Of a stretch of DNA of 64,000 nt, positions 1 through 14,300 are shown piece after piece; the stretch's first letter is position 1, and every line of letters begins with the position of its first letter. Source of the DNA: Bathymodiolus brooksi (taxonomy: Eukaryota; Mollusca; Bivalvia; Mytilida; Modiolidae); contig OY804589.1 of the NCBI GenBank assembly GCA_963680875.1, positions 16,140,028 through 16,204,027 of the forward strand. The letters run 5' to 3'. The notes beneath the pieces were generated by a model. That model was not told the origin of the DNA, searched no databases, and saw only the letters and a program-made list of their open reading frames with translations. Both the position numbers and the translations under genes were made by a program.

Positions 1-1310
1 TTGTCCTCCCTGTTGTTAGAGTTGTAACAGTTGACGGTACATTCGTCTGAGAGGTGTGACTTGTCTTTCTTGTCGTTAGAGTTGTAACAGATGACTCTAC
101 ATTCGTCTGAGAGGTGTTACTTTTCTTTCCAGTCGTTAGAGTTGTAGTAGTTGACGGTGCATTCGTCAGAGAGGTGTGACTTGTCTTTCCTGTCGTTAGA
201 GTTGTAACAGTTGACGGTACATTCGTCTGAGAGGTGTGACTTTTCTTTCCTGTCGTTAGAGTTGTAACAGTTGACGGTACATTCGTCTGAGAGCTATGGC
301 TTGTCTTTCCTGTTGGTAGAGTTGTAACAGTTGACGGTACATTCGTCTAAGAGGTGTGACTTGTCTTTCCTCTTGGTAGAGTTGTAGTAGTTGACGGTAC
401 ATTCGTCTGAGATGTGTTACTTTTCTTTCCTGTCGTTAGAGTTATAGTAGTTGACGGTACATTCGTCAGAGAGGTGTGATTTGTCTTTCCTGTCGTTAGA
501 GTTGTAACAGTTGACGGTACATTCGTCTGAGAGGTATGACTTATCTTTCCTGTTGGTAGAGTTGTAACAATTGACGGTACATTCGTCTGAGAGGTGTGAC
601 TTCTCTTTCCTCTTGGTAGAGATGTAGTAGTTGACGGTACATTCGTCTGAGAGGTGTTACTTTTCTTTCCTGTCGTTAGAGTAGTAGTAGTTGACGGTAC
701 ATTCGTCAGAGAGGTGTGACTTGTCTTTCCTGTCGTTAGAGTTGTAGTAGTTGACGGTACATTTGTCTGAGAGGTGTGACTTTTCTTTTCTGTCGTTAGA
801 ATTGTAGTAGTTGACGGTACATTCGTCAGAGAGGTGTGACTTGTCTTTCCTGTCGTTAGAGTTGTAACAGTTGACAGTACATTGGTCTGAGAGGTATGAC
901 TTGTCTTTCCTGTTGGTAGAGTTGTAGTAGTTGACGGTACATTTGTCTGGGAGGTGTGACTTGTCTTTCCTGTCGTTAGAGTTGTAGTAGTTGACGGTAC
1001 ATTCGTCACAGAGGTGTGACTTGTCTTTCCTGTTGTTAGAGTTGTAGTAGTTGACGGTGCATTCGTCTGTGAGGTGTGACCTGTCTTTCCTATTGTTAGA
1101 GTTGTAGTAGTTGACGGTACATTCGTCTGAGAGGTATGACTTTTCTTTCCTGTCGTTAGAGTTGTAACAGTTGACGGTACATTCGTCTGAGAGGTGTGAC
1201 TTGTCTTTCCTGTTGTTAGAGTTGTAGTAGTTGACGGTACATTCCTCTGAGAGGTGTGACTTGTCTTTCCTGTTGTTAGAGTTGTAGTAGTTGACGGTAC
1301 ATTCGTCTGA
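1..1310. repeat. Segment matching 32131-33440 (offset 32,130 bp)
   Basis: From base 1 to about 1310 the order of variants matches 32131-33440, including gagagctatggc (near 291 and 32421), gtagagatgtagtag, gtagtagtagttg near 692, and the gtctgtgagg unit near 1066. One visible difference is ttctctttcc at 601 versus ttgtctttcc at 32731. The match fails near 1311. The same segment also recurs near 36815-38124, as part of the 4,684-bp duplication. Confidence 0.85.
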
Positions 1311-2400
1311 GAGGTATGACTTGTCTTTCCTGTCGTTAGAGTTGTAGTAGTTGACGGTACATTTGTCTGAGAGGTGTGACCTTTCTTTCCTGTCGTTAGA
1401 GTTGTAGTAGTTGACGGTTCATTCGTCAGAGAGGTGTGACTTGTCTTTCCTGTCGTTAGAGTTGTAACAGTTGACGGTACATTCGTCTGAGAGGTATGAC
1501 TTGTCTTTCCTGTTGGTAGAGTTGTAGTAGTTGACGGTACATTTGTCTGAGAGGTGTGACTTGTCTTTCCTGTCGTTAGAGTTGTAGTAGTTGACGGTAC
1601 ATTCGTCAGAGAGGTGTGACTTGTCTTTCCTGTCGTTAGAGTTGTAACAGTTGACGGTACATTCGTCAGAGAGGTACGACTTGTCTTTCCTGTTATTAGA
1701 GTTGTAGTAGTTGACGGTACATTCGTCTGAGAGGTGTGACTTGTCTTTCCTATTGTTAGAGTTGCAGTAGTTGACGGTACATTCGTCTGAGAGGTGTGAC
1801 TTGTCTTTCCTCTTGGTAGAGTTGTAGTAGGTGACGGTACATTCGTCTGAGAGGTGTGACTTGTCTTTCCTGTCGTTAGAGTTGTAACAGTTGACGGTAC
1901 ATTGGTCTGAGAGGTATGACTTTTCTTTCCTATCGGTAGAGCTGTAACAGTTGACAGTACATTCGTCTGAGAGGTGAGACTTGTCCTCCCTGTTGTTAGA
2001 GTTGTAACAGTTGACGGTACATTCGTCTGAGAGGTGTGACTTGTCTTTCATGTCGTTAGAGTTGTAACAGATGACTCTACATTCGTCTGAGAGGTGTTAC
2101 TTTTCTTTCCTGTCGTTAGAGTTGTAGTAGTTGACGGTTCATTCGTCAGAGAGGTGTGACTTGTCTTTCCTGTCGTTAGAGTTGTAACAGTTGACGGTAC
2201 ATTCGTCTGAGAGGTGTGACTTTTCTTTCCTGTCGTTAGAGTTGTAACAGTTGACGGTACATTCGTCTGAGAGGTATGACTTGTCTTTCCTGTTGGTAGA
2301 GTTGTAACAGTTGACGGTACATTCGTCTAAGAGGTGTGACTTGCCTTTCCTCTTGGTAGAGTTGTAGTAGTTGACGGTACATTCGTCTGAGATGTGTTAC

Positions 2401-3300
2401 TTTTCTTTCCTGTCGTTAGAGTTATAGTAGTTGACGGTACATTCGTCAGAGAGGTGTGATTTGTCTTTCCTGTCGTTAGAGTTGTAACAGTTGACGGTAC
2501 ATTCGTCTGAGAGGTATGACTTATCTTTCCTGTTGGTAGAGTTGTAACAATTGACGGTACATTCGTCTGAGAGGTGTGACTTGTCTTTCCTCTTGGTAGA
2601 GTTGTAGTAGTTGACGGTACATTCGTCTGAGATGTGTTACTTTTCTTTCCTGTCGTTAGAGTTATAGTAGTTGACGGTAAATTCGTCAGAGAGGTGTGAC
2701 TTGTCTTTCCTGTCGTTAGAGTTGTAACAGTTGACGGTACATTCGTCTGAGAGGTATGAATTATCTTTCCTGTTGGTAGAGTTGTAACAGTTGACGGTAC
2801 ATTCGTCTGAGAGGTGTGACTTGTCTTTCCTCTTAGTAGAGTTGTAGTAGTTGACGGTACATTCGTCTGAGATGTGTTACTTTTCTTTCCTGTCGTTAGA
2901 GTTATAGTAGTTGACGGTACATTCGTCAGAGAGGTGTGATTTGTCTTTCCTGTCGTTAGAGTTGTAACAGTTGACGGTACATTCGTCTGAGAGGTATGAC
3001 TTATCTTTCCTGTTGGTAGAGTTGTAACAATTGACGGTACATTCGTCTGAGAGGTGTGACTTGTCTTTCCTCTTGGTAGAGTTGTAGTAGTTGACGGTAC
3101 ATTCGTCTGAGATGTGTTACTTTTCTTTCCTGTCGTTAGAGTTATAGTAGTTGACGGTAAATTCGTCAGAGAGGTGTGACTTGTCTTTCCTGTCGTTAGA
3201 GTTGTAACAGTTGACGGTACATTCGTCTGAGAGGTATGAATTATCTTTCCTGTTGGTAGAGTTGTAACAGTTGACGGTACATTCGTCTGAGAGGTGTGAC
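2401..3300. repeat. 480-bp tandem duplication (8 units)
   Basis: Bases 2401-2820 and 2881-3300 appear identical unit by unit. The series includes gttatagtag, ttatctttcctgttgg, gtaacaattgacgg, gacggtaaattcg and gaggtatgaattatc. The intervening units 2341-2400 and 2821-2880 differ at two bases (ttgcc/ttgtc and cttgg/cttag). Confidence 0.85.
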
Positions 3301-6300
3301 TTGTCTTTCCTATTGTTAGAGTTGCAGTAGTTGACGGTACATTCCTCTGAGAGGTGTGACTTGTCTTTCCTCTAGGTAGAGTTGTAGTAGTTGACGGTAC
3401 ATTCGTCTGAGAGGTGTGACTTGTCTTTCCTGTCGTTAGAGTTGTAACAGTTGACGGTACATTGGTCTGAGAGGTATGACTTTTCTTTCCTATCGGTAGA
3501 GCTGTCCCTGTTGTTAGAGTTGTAACAGTTGACGGTACATTCGTCTGAGAGGTGTGACTTGTCTTTCATGTCGTTAGAGTTGTAACAGATGACTCTACAT
3601 TCGTCTGAGAGGTGTTACTTTTCTTTCCTGTCGTTAGAGTTGTAGTAGTTGACGGTGCATTCGTCAGAGAGGTGTGACTTGTCTTTCCTGTCGTTAGAGT
3701 TGTAACAGTTGACGGTACATTCGTCTGAGAGGTGTGACTTTTCTTTCCTGTCGTTAGAGTTGTAACAGTTGACGGTACATTCGTCTGAGAGGTATGACTT
3801 GTCTTTCCTGTTGGTAGAGTTGTAACAGTTGACGGTACATTCGTCTAAGAGGTGTGACTTGCCTTTCCTCTTGGTAGAGTTGTAGTAGTTGACGGTACAT
3901 TCGTCTGAGATGTGTTACTTTTCTTTCCTGTCGTTAGAGTTATAGTAGTTGACGGTACATTCGTCAGAGAGGTGTGATTTGTTTTTCCTGTCGTTAGAGT
4001 TGTAACAGTTGACGGTACATTCGTCTGAGAGGTATGACTTATCTTTCCTGTTGGTAGAGTTGTAACAATTGACGGTACATTCGTCTGAGAGGTGTGACTT
4101 GTCTTTCCTCTTGGTAGAGTTGTAGTAGTTGACGGTACATTCGTCTGAGATGTGTTACTTTTCTTTCCTGTCGTTAGAGTTATAGTAGTTGACGGTAAAT
4201 TCGTCAGAGAGGTGTGACTTGTCTTTCCTGTCGTTAGAGTTGTAACAGTTGACGGTACATTCGTCTGAGAGGTATGAATTATCTTTCCTGTTGGTAGAGT
4301 TGTAACAGTTGACGGTACATTCGTCTGAGAGGTGTGACTTGTCTTTCCTCTTAGTAGAGTTGTAGTAGTTGACGGTACATTCGTCTGAGAGGTGTTACTT
4401 TTCTTTCCTGTCGTTAGAGTTGTAGTAGTTGACGGTACATTCGTCAGAGAGGTGTGACTTGTCTTTCCTGTCGTTAGAGTTGTAACAGTTGACGGTACAT
4501 TCGTCTGAGAGGTATGACTTGTCTTTCCTGTCGTTAGAGTTGTAGTAGTTGACGGTACATTTGTCTGAGAAGTATGACTTGTCTTTCCTGTTGGTTGAGT
4601 TGTAACAGTTGACGGTACATTCGTCTAAGAGGTGTGACTTGTCTTTCCTCTTGGTAGAGTTGTAGTAGTTGACGGTACATTCGTCTGAGATGTGTTACTT
4701 TTCTTTCCTGTCGTTAGAGTTATAGTAGTTGACGGTACATTCGTCAGAGAGGTGTGACTTGTCTTTCCTGTCGTTAGAGTTGTAATAGTTGACGGTACAT
4801 TCGTCTGAGAGGTGAGACTTGTCCTCCCTGTTGTTAGAGTTGTAACAGTTGACGGTACATTCGTCTGAGAGGTATGACTTGTCTTTCCTGTCGTTAGAGT
4901 TGTAGTAGTTGACGGTACATTTGTCTGAGAGGTGTGACTTTTCTTTCCTGTCGTTAGAGTTGTAGTAGTTGACGGTTCATTCGTCTGAGAGGTGTGACTT
5001 GTCTTTCCTGTCGTTAGAGTTGTAACAGTTGATGGTACATTCGTCTGAGAGGTATGACTTGTCTTTCCTGTTGGTAGAGTTGTAATAGTTGACGGTACAT
5101 TTGTCTGAGAGGTGTGACTTGTCTTTCCTGTCGTTAGAGTTGTAGTTGTTGACGGTACATTCGTCAGAGAGGTGTGACTTGTCTTTCCTGTCGTTAGAGT
5201 TGTAACAGTTGACGGTACATTCGTCTGAGAGGTATGAATTGTCTTTCCTGTTATTAGAGTTGTAGTAGTTGACGGTACATTCGTCTGAGAGGTGTGACCT
5301 GTCTTTCCTATTGTTAGAGTTGTAGTAGTTGACGGTACATTCGTCTGAGAGGTGTGACTTGTCTTTCCTGTCGTTAGAGTTGTAACAGTTGACGGTACAT
5401 TGGTCTGAGAGGTATGACTTTTCTTTCCTGTCGGTAGAGCTGTAACAGTTGACGGTACATTCGTCTGAGAGGTGAGACTTGTCCTCCCTGTTGTTAGAGT
5501 TGTAACAGTTGACGGTACATTCGTCTGAGAGGTGTGACTTGTCTTTCTTGTCGTTAGAGTTGTAACAGATGACTCTACATTCGTCTGAGAGGTGTTACAT
5601 TTCTTTCCTGTCGTTAGAGTTGTAGTAGTTGACGGTGCATTCGTCAGAGAGGTGTGACTTGTCTTTCCTGTCGTTAGAGTTGTAACAGTTGACGGTACAT
5701 TCGTCTGAGAGGTATGGCTTGTCTTTCCTGTTGGTAGAGTTGTAACAGTTGACGGTACATTCGTCTGAGATGTGTTACTTTTCTTTCCTGTCGTTAGAGT
5801 TATAGTAGTTGACGGTACATTCGTCAGAGAGGTGTGATTTGTCTTTCCTGTCGTTAGAGTTGTAACAGTTGACGGTACATTCGTCTGAGAGGTATGACTT
5901 ATCTTTCCTGTTGGTAGAGTTGTAACAGTTGACGGTACATTCGTCTGAGAGGTATGACTTGTCTTTCCTGTCGTTAGAGTTGTAGTAGTTGACGGTACAT
6001 TTGTCTGAGAGGTGTGACCTTTCTTTCCTGTCGTTAGAGTTGTAGTAGTTGACGGTTCATTCGTCAGAGAGGTGTGACTTGTCTTTCCTGTCGTTAGAGT
6101 TGTAACAGTTGACGGTACATTCGTCTGAGAGGTATGACTTGTCTTTCCTGTTGGTAGAGTTGTAATAGTTGACGGTACATTTGTCTGAGAGGTGTGACTT
6201 GTCTTTCCTGTCGTTAGAGTTGTAGTAGTTGACGGTACATTCGTCAGAGAGGTGTGACTTGTCTTTCCTGTCGTTAGAGTTGTAACAGTTGACGGTACAT

Positions 6301-8156
6301 TCGTCAGAGAGGTATGACTTGCCTTTCCTGTTATTAGAGTTGTAGTAGTTGACGGTACATTCGTCTGAGAGGTGTGACTTGTCTTTCCTATTGTTAGAGT
6401 TGCAGTAGTTGACGGTACATTCGTCTGAGAGGTGTGACTTGTCTTTCCTCTTGGTAGAGTTGTAGTAGTTGACGGTACATTCGTCTGAGAGGTGTGACTT
6501 GTCTTTCCTGTCGTTAGAGTTGTAACAGTTGACGGTACATTGGTCTGAGAGGTATGACTTTTCTTTCCTATCGGTAGAGCTGTAACAGTTGACAGTACAT
6601 TCGTCTGAGAGGTGAGACTTGTCCTCCCTGTTGTTAGAGTTGTAACAGTTGACGGTACATTCGTCTGAGAGGTGTGACTTGTCTTTCATGTCGTTAGAGT
6701 TGTAACAGATGACTCTACATTCGTCTGAGAGGTGTTACTTTTCTTTCCTGTCGTTAGAGTTGTAGTAGTTGACGGTGCATTCGTCAGAGAGGTGTGACTT
6801 GTCTTTCCTGTCGTTAGAGTTGTAACAGTTGACGGTACATTCGTCTGAGAGGTGTGACTTTTCTTTCCTGTCGTTAGAGTTGTAACAGTTGACGGTACAT
6901 TCGTCTGAGAGGTATGACTTGTCTTTCCTGTTGGTAGAGTTGTAACAGTTGACGGTACATTCGTCTAAGAGGTGTGACTTGCCTTTCCTCTTGGTAGAGT
7001 TGTAGTAGTTGACGGTACATTCGTCTGAGATGTGTTACTTTTCTTTCCTGTCGTTAGAGTTATAGTAGTTGACGGTACATTCGTCAGAGAGGTGTGATTT
7101 GTCTTTCCTGTCGTTAGAGTTGTAACAGTTGACGGTACATTCGTCTGAGAGGTATGACTTATCTTTCCTGTTGGTAGAGTTGTAACAATTGACGGTACAT
7201 TCGTCTGAGAGGTGTGACTTGTCTTTCCTCTTGGTAGAGTTGTAGTAGTTGACGGTACATTCGTCTGAGATGTGTTACTTTTCTTTCCTGTCGTTAGAGT
7301 TATAGTAGTTGACGGTAAATTCGTCAGAGAGGTGTGACTTGTCTTTCCTGTCGTTAGAGTTGTAACAGTTGACGGTACATTCGTCTGAGAGGTATGACTT
7401 ATCTTTCCTGTTGGTAGAGTTGTAACAGTTGACGGTACATTCGTCTGAGAGGTGTGACTTGTCTTTCCTCTTAGTAGAGTTGTAGTAGTTGACGGTACAT
7501 TCGTCTGAGAGGTGTTACTTTTCTTTCCTGTCGTTAGAGTTGTAGTAGTTGACGGTACATTCGTCAGAGAGGTGTGACTTGTCTTTCCTGTCGTTAGAGT
7601 TGTAACAGTTGACGGTACATTCGTCTGAGAGGTATGACTTGTCTTTCCTGTCGTTAGAGTTGTAGTAGTTGACGGTACATTTGTCTGAGAAGTATGACTT
7701 GTCTTTCCTGTTGGTAGAGTTGTAACAGTTGACGGTACATTCGTCTAAGAGGTGTGACTTGTCTTTCCTCTTGGTAGAGTTGTAGTAGTTGACGGTACAT
7801 TCGTCTGAGATGTGTTACTTTTCTTTCCTGTCGTTAGAGTTATAGTAGTTGACGGTACATTCGTCTGAGAGGTGTGACTTGTCTTTCCTGTCGTTAGAGT
7901 TGTAACAGTTGACGGTACATTGGTCTGAGAGGTATGACTTTTCTTTCCTATCGGTAGAGCTGTAACAGTTGACAGTACATTCGTCTGAGAGGTGAGACTT
8001 GTCCTCCCTGTTGTTAGAGTTGTAACAGTTGACGGTACATTCGTCTGAGAGGTGTGACTTGTCTTTCATGTCGTTAGAGTTGTAACAGATGACTCTACAT
8101 TCGTCTGAGAGGTGTTACTTTTCTTTCCTGTCGTTAGAGTTGTAGTAGTTGACGGT
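2970..8156. repeat. Block X, copy 1 (about 5.19 kb)
   Basis: This block recurs nearly unchanged 10,236 bp to the right (13206-18392) and 17,292 bp to the right (20262-25448). Shared rare markers include the 42-bp deletion junction gctgtccctg at 3501, the unit gtgatttgtttttcc near 3976, ggttgagttg near 4602, and the ctttcatgtcg units near 6688 and 8067. Visible differences between copies are single bases, such as tctaggtag at 3371 in copy 1 and atttgtc for attcgtc near 16895 and 23951. The left edge fades over about 150 bp; the right edge is sharp at ggtgcat versus ggtacat (8157 versus 18393). Confidence 0.85.
3481..3560. other. Unit with 42-bp in-frame deletion (first of five)
   Basis: The normal sequence gtagagctgtaacagttg… is cut so that gtagagctg joins directly to tccctgttgttagag at about 3501-3510. 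The 60-bp phase moves by 18 (that is, -42), which keeps codon phase. The same junction is found at 11919, 13737, 18975 and 20793, always with the neighbouring cctatcggtagag variant, so it arose once and was copied by duplication. Confidence 0.9.
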
Positions 8157-11100
8157 GCATTCGTCAGAGAGGTGTGACTTGTCTTTCCTGTCGTTAGAGT
8201 TGTAACAGTTGACGGTACATTCGTCTGAGAGGTGTGACTTTTCTTTCCTGTCGTTAGAGTTGTAACAGTTGACGGTACATTCGTCTGAGAGGTATGACTT
8301 GTCTTTCCTGTTGGTAGAGTTGTAACAGTTGACGGTACATTCGTCTAAGAGGTGTGACTTGCCTTTCCTCTTGGTAGAGTTGTAGTAGTTGACGGTACAT
8401 TCGTCTGAGATGTGTTACTTTTCTTTCCTGTCGTTAGAGTTATAGTAGTTGACGGTACATTCGTCAGAGAGGTGTGATTTGTCTTTCCTGTCGTTAGAGT
8501 TGTAACAGTTGACGGTACATTCGTCTGAGAGGTATGACTTATCTTTCCTGTTGGTAGAGTTGTAACAATTGACGGTACATTCGTCTGAGAGGTGTGACTT
8601 GTCTTTCCTCTTGGTAGAGTTGTAGTAGTTGACGGTACATTCGTCTGAGATGTGTTACTTTTCTTTCCTGTCGTTAGAGTTATAGTAGTTGACGGTAAAT
8701 TCGTCAGAGAGGTGTGACTTGTCTTTCCTGTCGTTAGAGTTGTAACAGTTGACGGTACATTCGTCTGAGAGGTATGACTTATCTTTCCTGTTGGTAGAGT
8801 TGTAACAGTTGACGGTACATTCGTCTGAGAGGTGTGACTTGTCTTTCCTCTTAGTAGAGTTGTAGTAGTTGACGGTACATTCGTCTGAGAGGTGTTACTT
8901 TTCTTTCCTGTCGTTAGAGTTGTAGTAGTTGACGGTACATTCGTCAGAGAGGTGTGACTTGTCTTTCCTGTCGTTAGAGTTGTAACAGTTGACGGTACAT
9001 TCGTCTGAGAGGTATGACTTGTCTTTCCTGTCGTTAGAGTTGTAGTAGTTGACGGTACATTTGTCTGAGAAGTATGACTTGTCTTTCCTGTTGGTAGAGT
9101 TGTAACAGTTGACGGTACATTCGTCTAAGAGGTGTGACTTGTCTTTCCTCTTGGTAGAGTTGTAGTAGTTGACGGTACATTCGTCTGAGATGTGTTACTT
9201 TTCTTTCCTGTCGTTAGAGTTATAGTAGTTGACGGTACATTCGTCAGAGAGGTGTGATTTGTCTTTCCTGTCGTTAGAGTTGTAACAGTTGACGGTACAT
9301 TCGTCTGAGAGGTATGACTTATCTTTCCTGTTGGTAGAGTTGTAACAATTGACGGTACATTCGTCTGAGAGGTGTGACTTGTCTTTCCTCTTGGTAGAGT
9401 TGTAGTAGTTGACGGTACATTCGTCTGAGATGTGTTACTTTTCTTTCCTGTCGTTAGAGTTATAGTAGTTGACGGTAAATTCGTCAGAGAGGTGTGACTT
9501 GTCTTTCCTGTCGTTAGAGTTGTAACAGTTGACGGTACATTCGTCTGAGAGGTATGACTTATCTTTCCTGTTGGTAGAGTTGTAACAGTTGACGGTACAT
9601 TCGTCTGAGAGGTGTGACTTGTCTTTCCTCTTAGTAGAGTTGTAGTAGTTGACGGTACATTCGTCTGAGAGGTGTTACTTTTCTTTCCTGTCGTTAGAGT
9701 TGTAGTAGTTGACGGTACATTCGTCAGAGAGGTGTGACTTGTCTTTCCTGTCGTTAGAGTTGTAACAGTTGACGGTACATTCGTCTGAGAGGTATGACTT
9801 GTCTTTCCTGTCGTTAGAGTTGTAGTAGTTGACGGTACATTTGTCTGAGAAGTATGACTTGTCTTTCCTGTTGGTAGAGTTGTAACAGTTGACGGTACAT
9901 TCGTCTAAGAGGTGTGACTTGTCTTTCCTCTTGGTAGAGTTGTAGTAGTTGACGGTACATTCGTCTGAGATGTGTTACTTTTCTTTCCTGTCGTTAGAGT
10001 TATAGTAGTTGACGGTACATTCGTCAGAGAGGTGTGACTTGTCTTTCCTGTCGTTAGAGTTGTAATAGTTGATGGTACATTCGTCTGAGAGGTGAGACTT
10101 GTCCTCCCTGTTGTTAGAGTTGTAACAGTTGACGGTACATTCGTCTGAGAGGTATGACTTGTCTTTCCTGTCGTTAGAGTTGTAGTAGTTGACGGTACAT
10201 TTGTCTGAGAGGTGTGACTTTTCTTTCCTGTCGTTAGAGTTGTAGTAGTTGACGGTTCATTCGTCAGAGAGGTGTGACTTGTCTTTCCTGTCGTTAGAGT
10301 TGTAACAGTTGATGGTACATTCGTCTGAGAGGTATGACTTGTCTTTCCTGTTGGTAGAGTTGTAATAGTTGACGGTACATTTGTCTGAGAGGTGTGACTT
10401 GTCTTTCCTGTCGTTAGAGTTGTAGTTGTTGACGGTACATTCGTCAGAGAGGTGTGACTTGTCTTTCCTGTCGTTAGAGTTGTAACAGTTGACGGTACAT
10501 TCGTCTGAGAGGTATGAATTGTCTTTCCTGTTATTAGAGTTGTAGTAGTTGACGGTACATTCGTCTGAGAGGTGTGACCTGTCTTTCCTATTGTTAGAGT
10601 TGCAGTAGTTGACGGTACATTCGTCTGAGAGGTATGACTTTTCTTTCCTGTCGTTAGAGTTGTAACAGTTGACGGTATATTCGTCTGAGAGGTGTGACTT
10701 GTCTTTCCTGTTGTTAGAGTTGTAGTAGTTGACGGAACATTCCTCTGAGAGGTGTGACTTGTCTTTCCTCTTGGTAGAGTTGTAGTAGTTGACGGTACAT
10801 TCGTCTGAGAGGTGTGACTTGTCTTTCCTGTCGGTAGAGCTGTAACAGTTGACGGTACATTCGTCTGAGAGGTGAGACTTGTCCTCCCTGTTGTTAGAGT
10901 TGTAACAGTTGACGGTACATTCGTCTGAGAGGTGTGACTTGTCTTTCTTGTCGTTAGAGTTGTAACAGATGACTCTACATTCGTCTGAGAGGTGTTACAT
11001 TTCTTTCCAGTCGTTAGAGTTGTAGTAGTAGACGGTGCATTCGTCAGAGAGGTGTGACTTGTCTTTCCTGTCGTTAGAGTTGTAACAGTTGACGGTACAT

Positions 11101-11158
11101 TCGTCTGAGAGGTGTGACTTTTCTTTCCTGTCGTTAGAGTTGTAACAGTTGACGGTAC
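8157..11158. repeat. Block Y, copy 1 (about 3.0 kb)
   Basis: This block follows X1 directly and recurs at 25449-28450 at an offset of 17,292 bp. Diagnostic units shared by both copies are gttgatggtac near 10068, gtagttgttgacgg near 10431, gacggtatattcg near 10673, gacggaacattcctctg near 10733 and gtagtagtagacggtgc near 11030. It begins with near-repeats of its own (8161-9240 resembles the next 720 bp), so it contains a lower-level duplication as well. Confidence 0.8.
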
Positions 11159-11334
11159 ATTCGTCTGAGAGGTATGACTTATCTTTCCTGTTGGTAGAGT
11201 TGTAACAATTGACGGTACATTCGTCTGAGAGGTGTGACTTGTCTTTCCTCTTAGTAGAGTTGTAGTAGTTGACGGTACATTCGTCTGAGATGTGTTACTT
11301 TTCTTTCCTGTCGTTAGAGTTATAGTAGTTGACG

Positions 11335-14300
11335 GTACATTCGTCAGAGAGGTGTGATCTGTCTTTCCTGTCGTTAGAGTTGTAACAGTTGACGGTACAT
11401 TCGTCTGAGAGGTATGACTTATCTTTCCTGTTGGTAGAGTTGTAACAATTGACGGTACATTCGTCTGAGAGGTGTGACTTGTCTTTCCTCTTGGTAGAGT
11501 TGTAGTAGTTGACGGTACATTCGTCTGAGATGTGTTACTTTTCTTTCCTGTCGTTAGAGTTATAGTAGTTGACGGTAAATTCGTCAGAGAGGTGTGACTT
11601 GTCTTTCCTGTCGTTAGAGTTGTAACAGTTGACGGTACATTCGTCTGAGAGGTATGAATTATCTTTCCTGTTGGTAGAGTTGTAACAGTTGACGGTACAT
11701 TCGTCTGAGAGGTGTGACTTGTCTTTCCTATTGTTAGAGTTGCAGTAGTTGACGGTACATTCCTCTGAGAGGTGTGACTTGTCTTTCCTCTTGGTAGAGT
11801 TGTAGTAGTTGACGGTACATTCGTCTGAGAGGTGTGACTTGTCTTTCCTGTCGTTAGAGTTGTAACAGTTGACGGTACATTGGTCTGAGAGGTATGACTT
11901 TTCTTTCCTATCGGTAGAGCTGTCCCTGTTGTTAGAGTTGTAACAGTTGACGGTACATTCGTCTGAGAGGTGTGACTTGTCTTTCATGTCGTTAGAGTTG
12001 TAACAGATGACTCTACATTCGTCTGAGAGGTGTTACTTTTCTTTCCTGTCGTTAGAGTTGTAGTAGTTGACGGTGCATTCGTCAGAGAGGTGTGACTTGT
12101 CTTTCCTGTCGTTAGAGTTGTAACAGTTGACGGTACATTCGTCTGAGAGGTGTGACTTTTCTTTCCTGTCGTTAGAGTTGTAACAGTTGACGGTACATTC
12201 GTCTGAGAGGTATGACTTGTCTTTCCTGTTGGTAGAGTTGTAACAGTTGACGGTACATTCGTCTAAGAGGTGTGACTTGCCTTTCCTCTTGGTAGAGTTG
12301 TAGTAGTTGACGGTACATTCGTCTGAGATGTGTTACTTTTCTTTCCTGTCGTTAGAGTTATAGTAGTTGACGGTACATTCGTCAGAGAGGTGTGATTTGT
12401 TTTTCCTGTCGTTAGAGTTGTAACAGTTGACGGTACATTCGTCTGAGAGGTATGACTTATCTTTCCTGTTGGTAGAGTTGTAACAATTGACGGTACATTC
12501 GTCTGAGAGGTGTGACTTGTCTTTCCTCTTGGTAGAGTTGTAGTAGTTGACGGTACATTCGTCTGAGATGTGTTACTTTTCTTTCCTGTCGTTAGAGTTA
12601 TAGTAGTTGACGGTAAATTCGTCAGAGAGGTGTGACTTGTCTTTCCTGTCGTTAGAGTTGTAACAGTTGACGGTACATTCGTCTGAGAGGTATGAATTAT
12701 CTTTCCTGTTGGTAGAGTTGTAACAGTTGACGGTACATTCGTCTGAGAGGTGTGACTTGTCTTTCCTCTTAGTAGAGTTGTAGTAGTTGACGGTACATTC
12801 GTCTGAGAGGTGTTACTTTTCTTTCCTGTCGTTAGAGTTGTAGTAGTTGACGGTACATTCGTCAGAGAGGTGTGACTTGTCTTTCCTGTCGTTAGAGTTG
12901 TAACAGTTGACGGTACATTCGTCTGAGAGGTATGACTTGTCTTTCCTGTCGTTAGAGTTGTAGTAGTTGACGGTACATTTGTCTGAGAAGTATGACTTGT
13001 CTTTCCTGTTGGTTGAGTTGTAACAGTTGACGGTACATTCGTCTAAGAGGTGTGACTTGTCTTTCCTCTTGGTAGAGTTGTAGTAGTTGACGGTACATTC
13101 GTCTGAGATGTGTTACTTTTCTTTCCTGTCGTTAGAGTTATAGTAGTTGACGGTACATTCGTCAGAGAGGTGTGACTTGTCTTTCCTGTCGTTAGAGTTG
13201 TAATAGTTGACGGTACATTCGTCTGAGAGGTATGACTTATCTTTCCTGTTGGTAGAGTTGTAACAATTGACGGTACATTCGTCTGAGAGGTGTGACTTGT
13301 CTTTCCTCTTGGTAGAGTTGTAGTAGTTGACGGTACATTCGTCTGAGATGTGTTACTTTTCTTTCCTGTCGTTAGAGTTATAGTAGTTGACGGTAAATTC
13401 GTCAGAGAGGTGTGACTTGTCTTTCCTGTCGTTAGAGTTGTAACAGTTGACGGTACATTCGTCTGAGAGGTATGAATTATCTTTCCTGTTGGTAGAGTTG
13501 TAACAGTTGACGGTACATTCGTCTGAGAGGTGTGACTTGTCTTTCCTATTGTTAGAGTTGCAGTAGTTGACGGTACATTCCTCTGAGAGGTGTGACTTGT
13601 CTTTCCTCTTGGTAGAGTTGTAGTAGTTGACGGTACATTCGTCTGAGAGGTGTGACTTGTCTTTCCTGTCGTTAGAGTTGTAACAATTGACGGTACATTG
13701 GTCTGAGAGGTATGACTTTTCTTTCCTATCGGTAGAGCTGTCCCTGTTGTTAGAGTTGTAACAGTTGACGGTACATTCGTCTGAGAGGTGTGACTTGTCT
13801 TTCATGTCGTTAGAGTTGTAACAGATGACTCTACATTCGTCTGAGAGGTGTTACTTTTCTTTCCTGTCGTTAGAGTTGTAGTAGTTGACGGTGCATTCGT
13901 CAGAGAGGTGTGACTTGTCTTTCCTGTCGTTAGAGTTGTAACAGTTGACGGTACATTCGTCTGAGAGGTGTGACTTTTCTTTCCTGTCGTTAGAGTTGTA
14001 ACAGTTGACGGTACATTCGTCTGAGAGGTATGACTTGTCTTTCCTGTTGGTAGAGTTGTAACAGTTGACGGTACATTCGTCTAAGAGGTGTGACTTGCCT
14101 TTCCTCTTGGTAGAGTTGTAGTAGTTGACGGTACATTCGTCTGAGATGTGTTACTTTTCTTTCCTGTCGTTAGAGTTATAGTAGTTGACGGTACATTCGT
14201 CAGAGAGGTGTGATTTGTTTTTCCTGTCGTTAGAGTTGTAACAGTTGACGGTACATTCGTCTGAGAGGTATGACTTATCTTTCCTGTTGGTAGAGTTGTA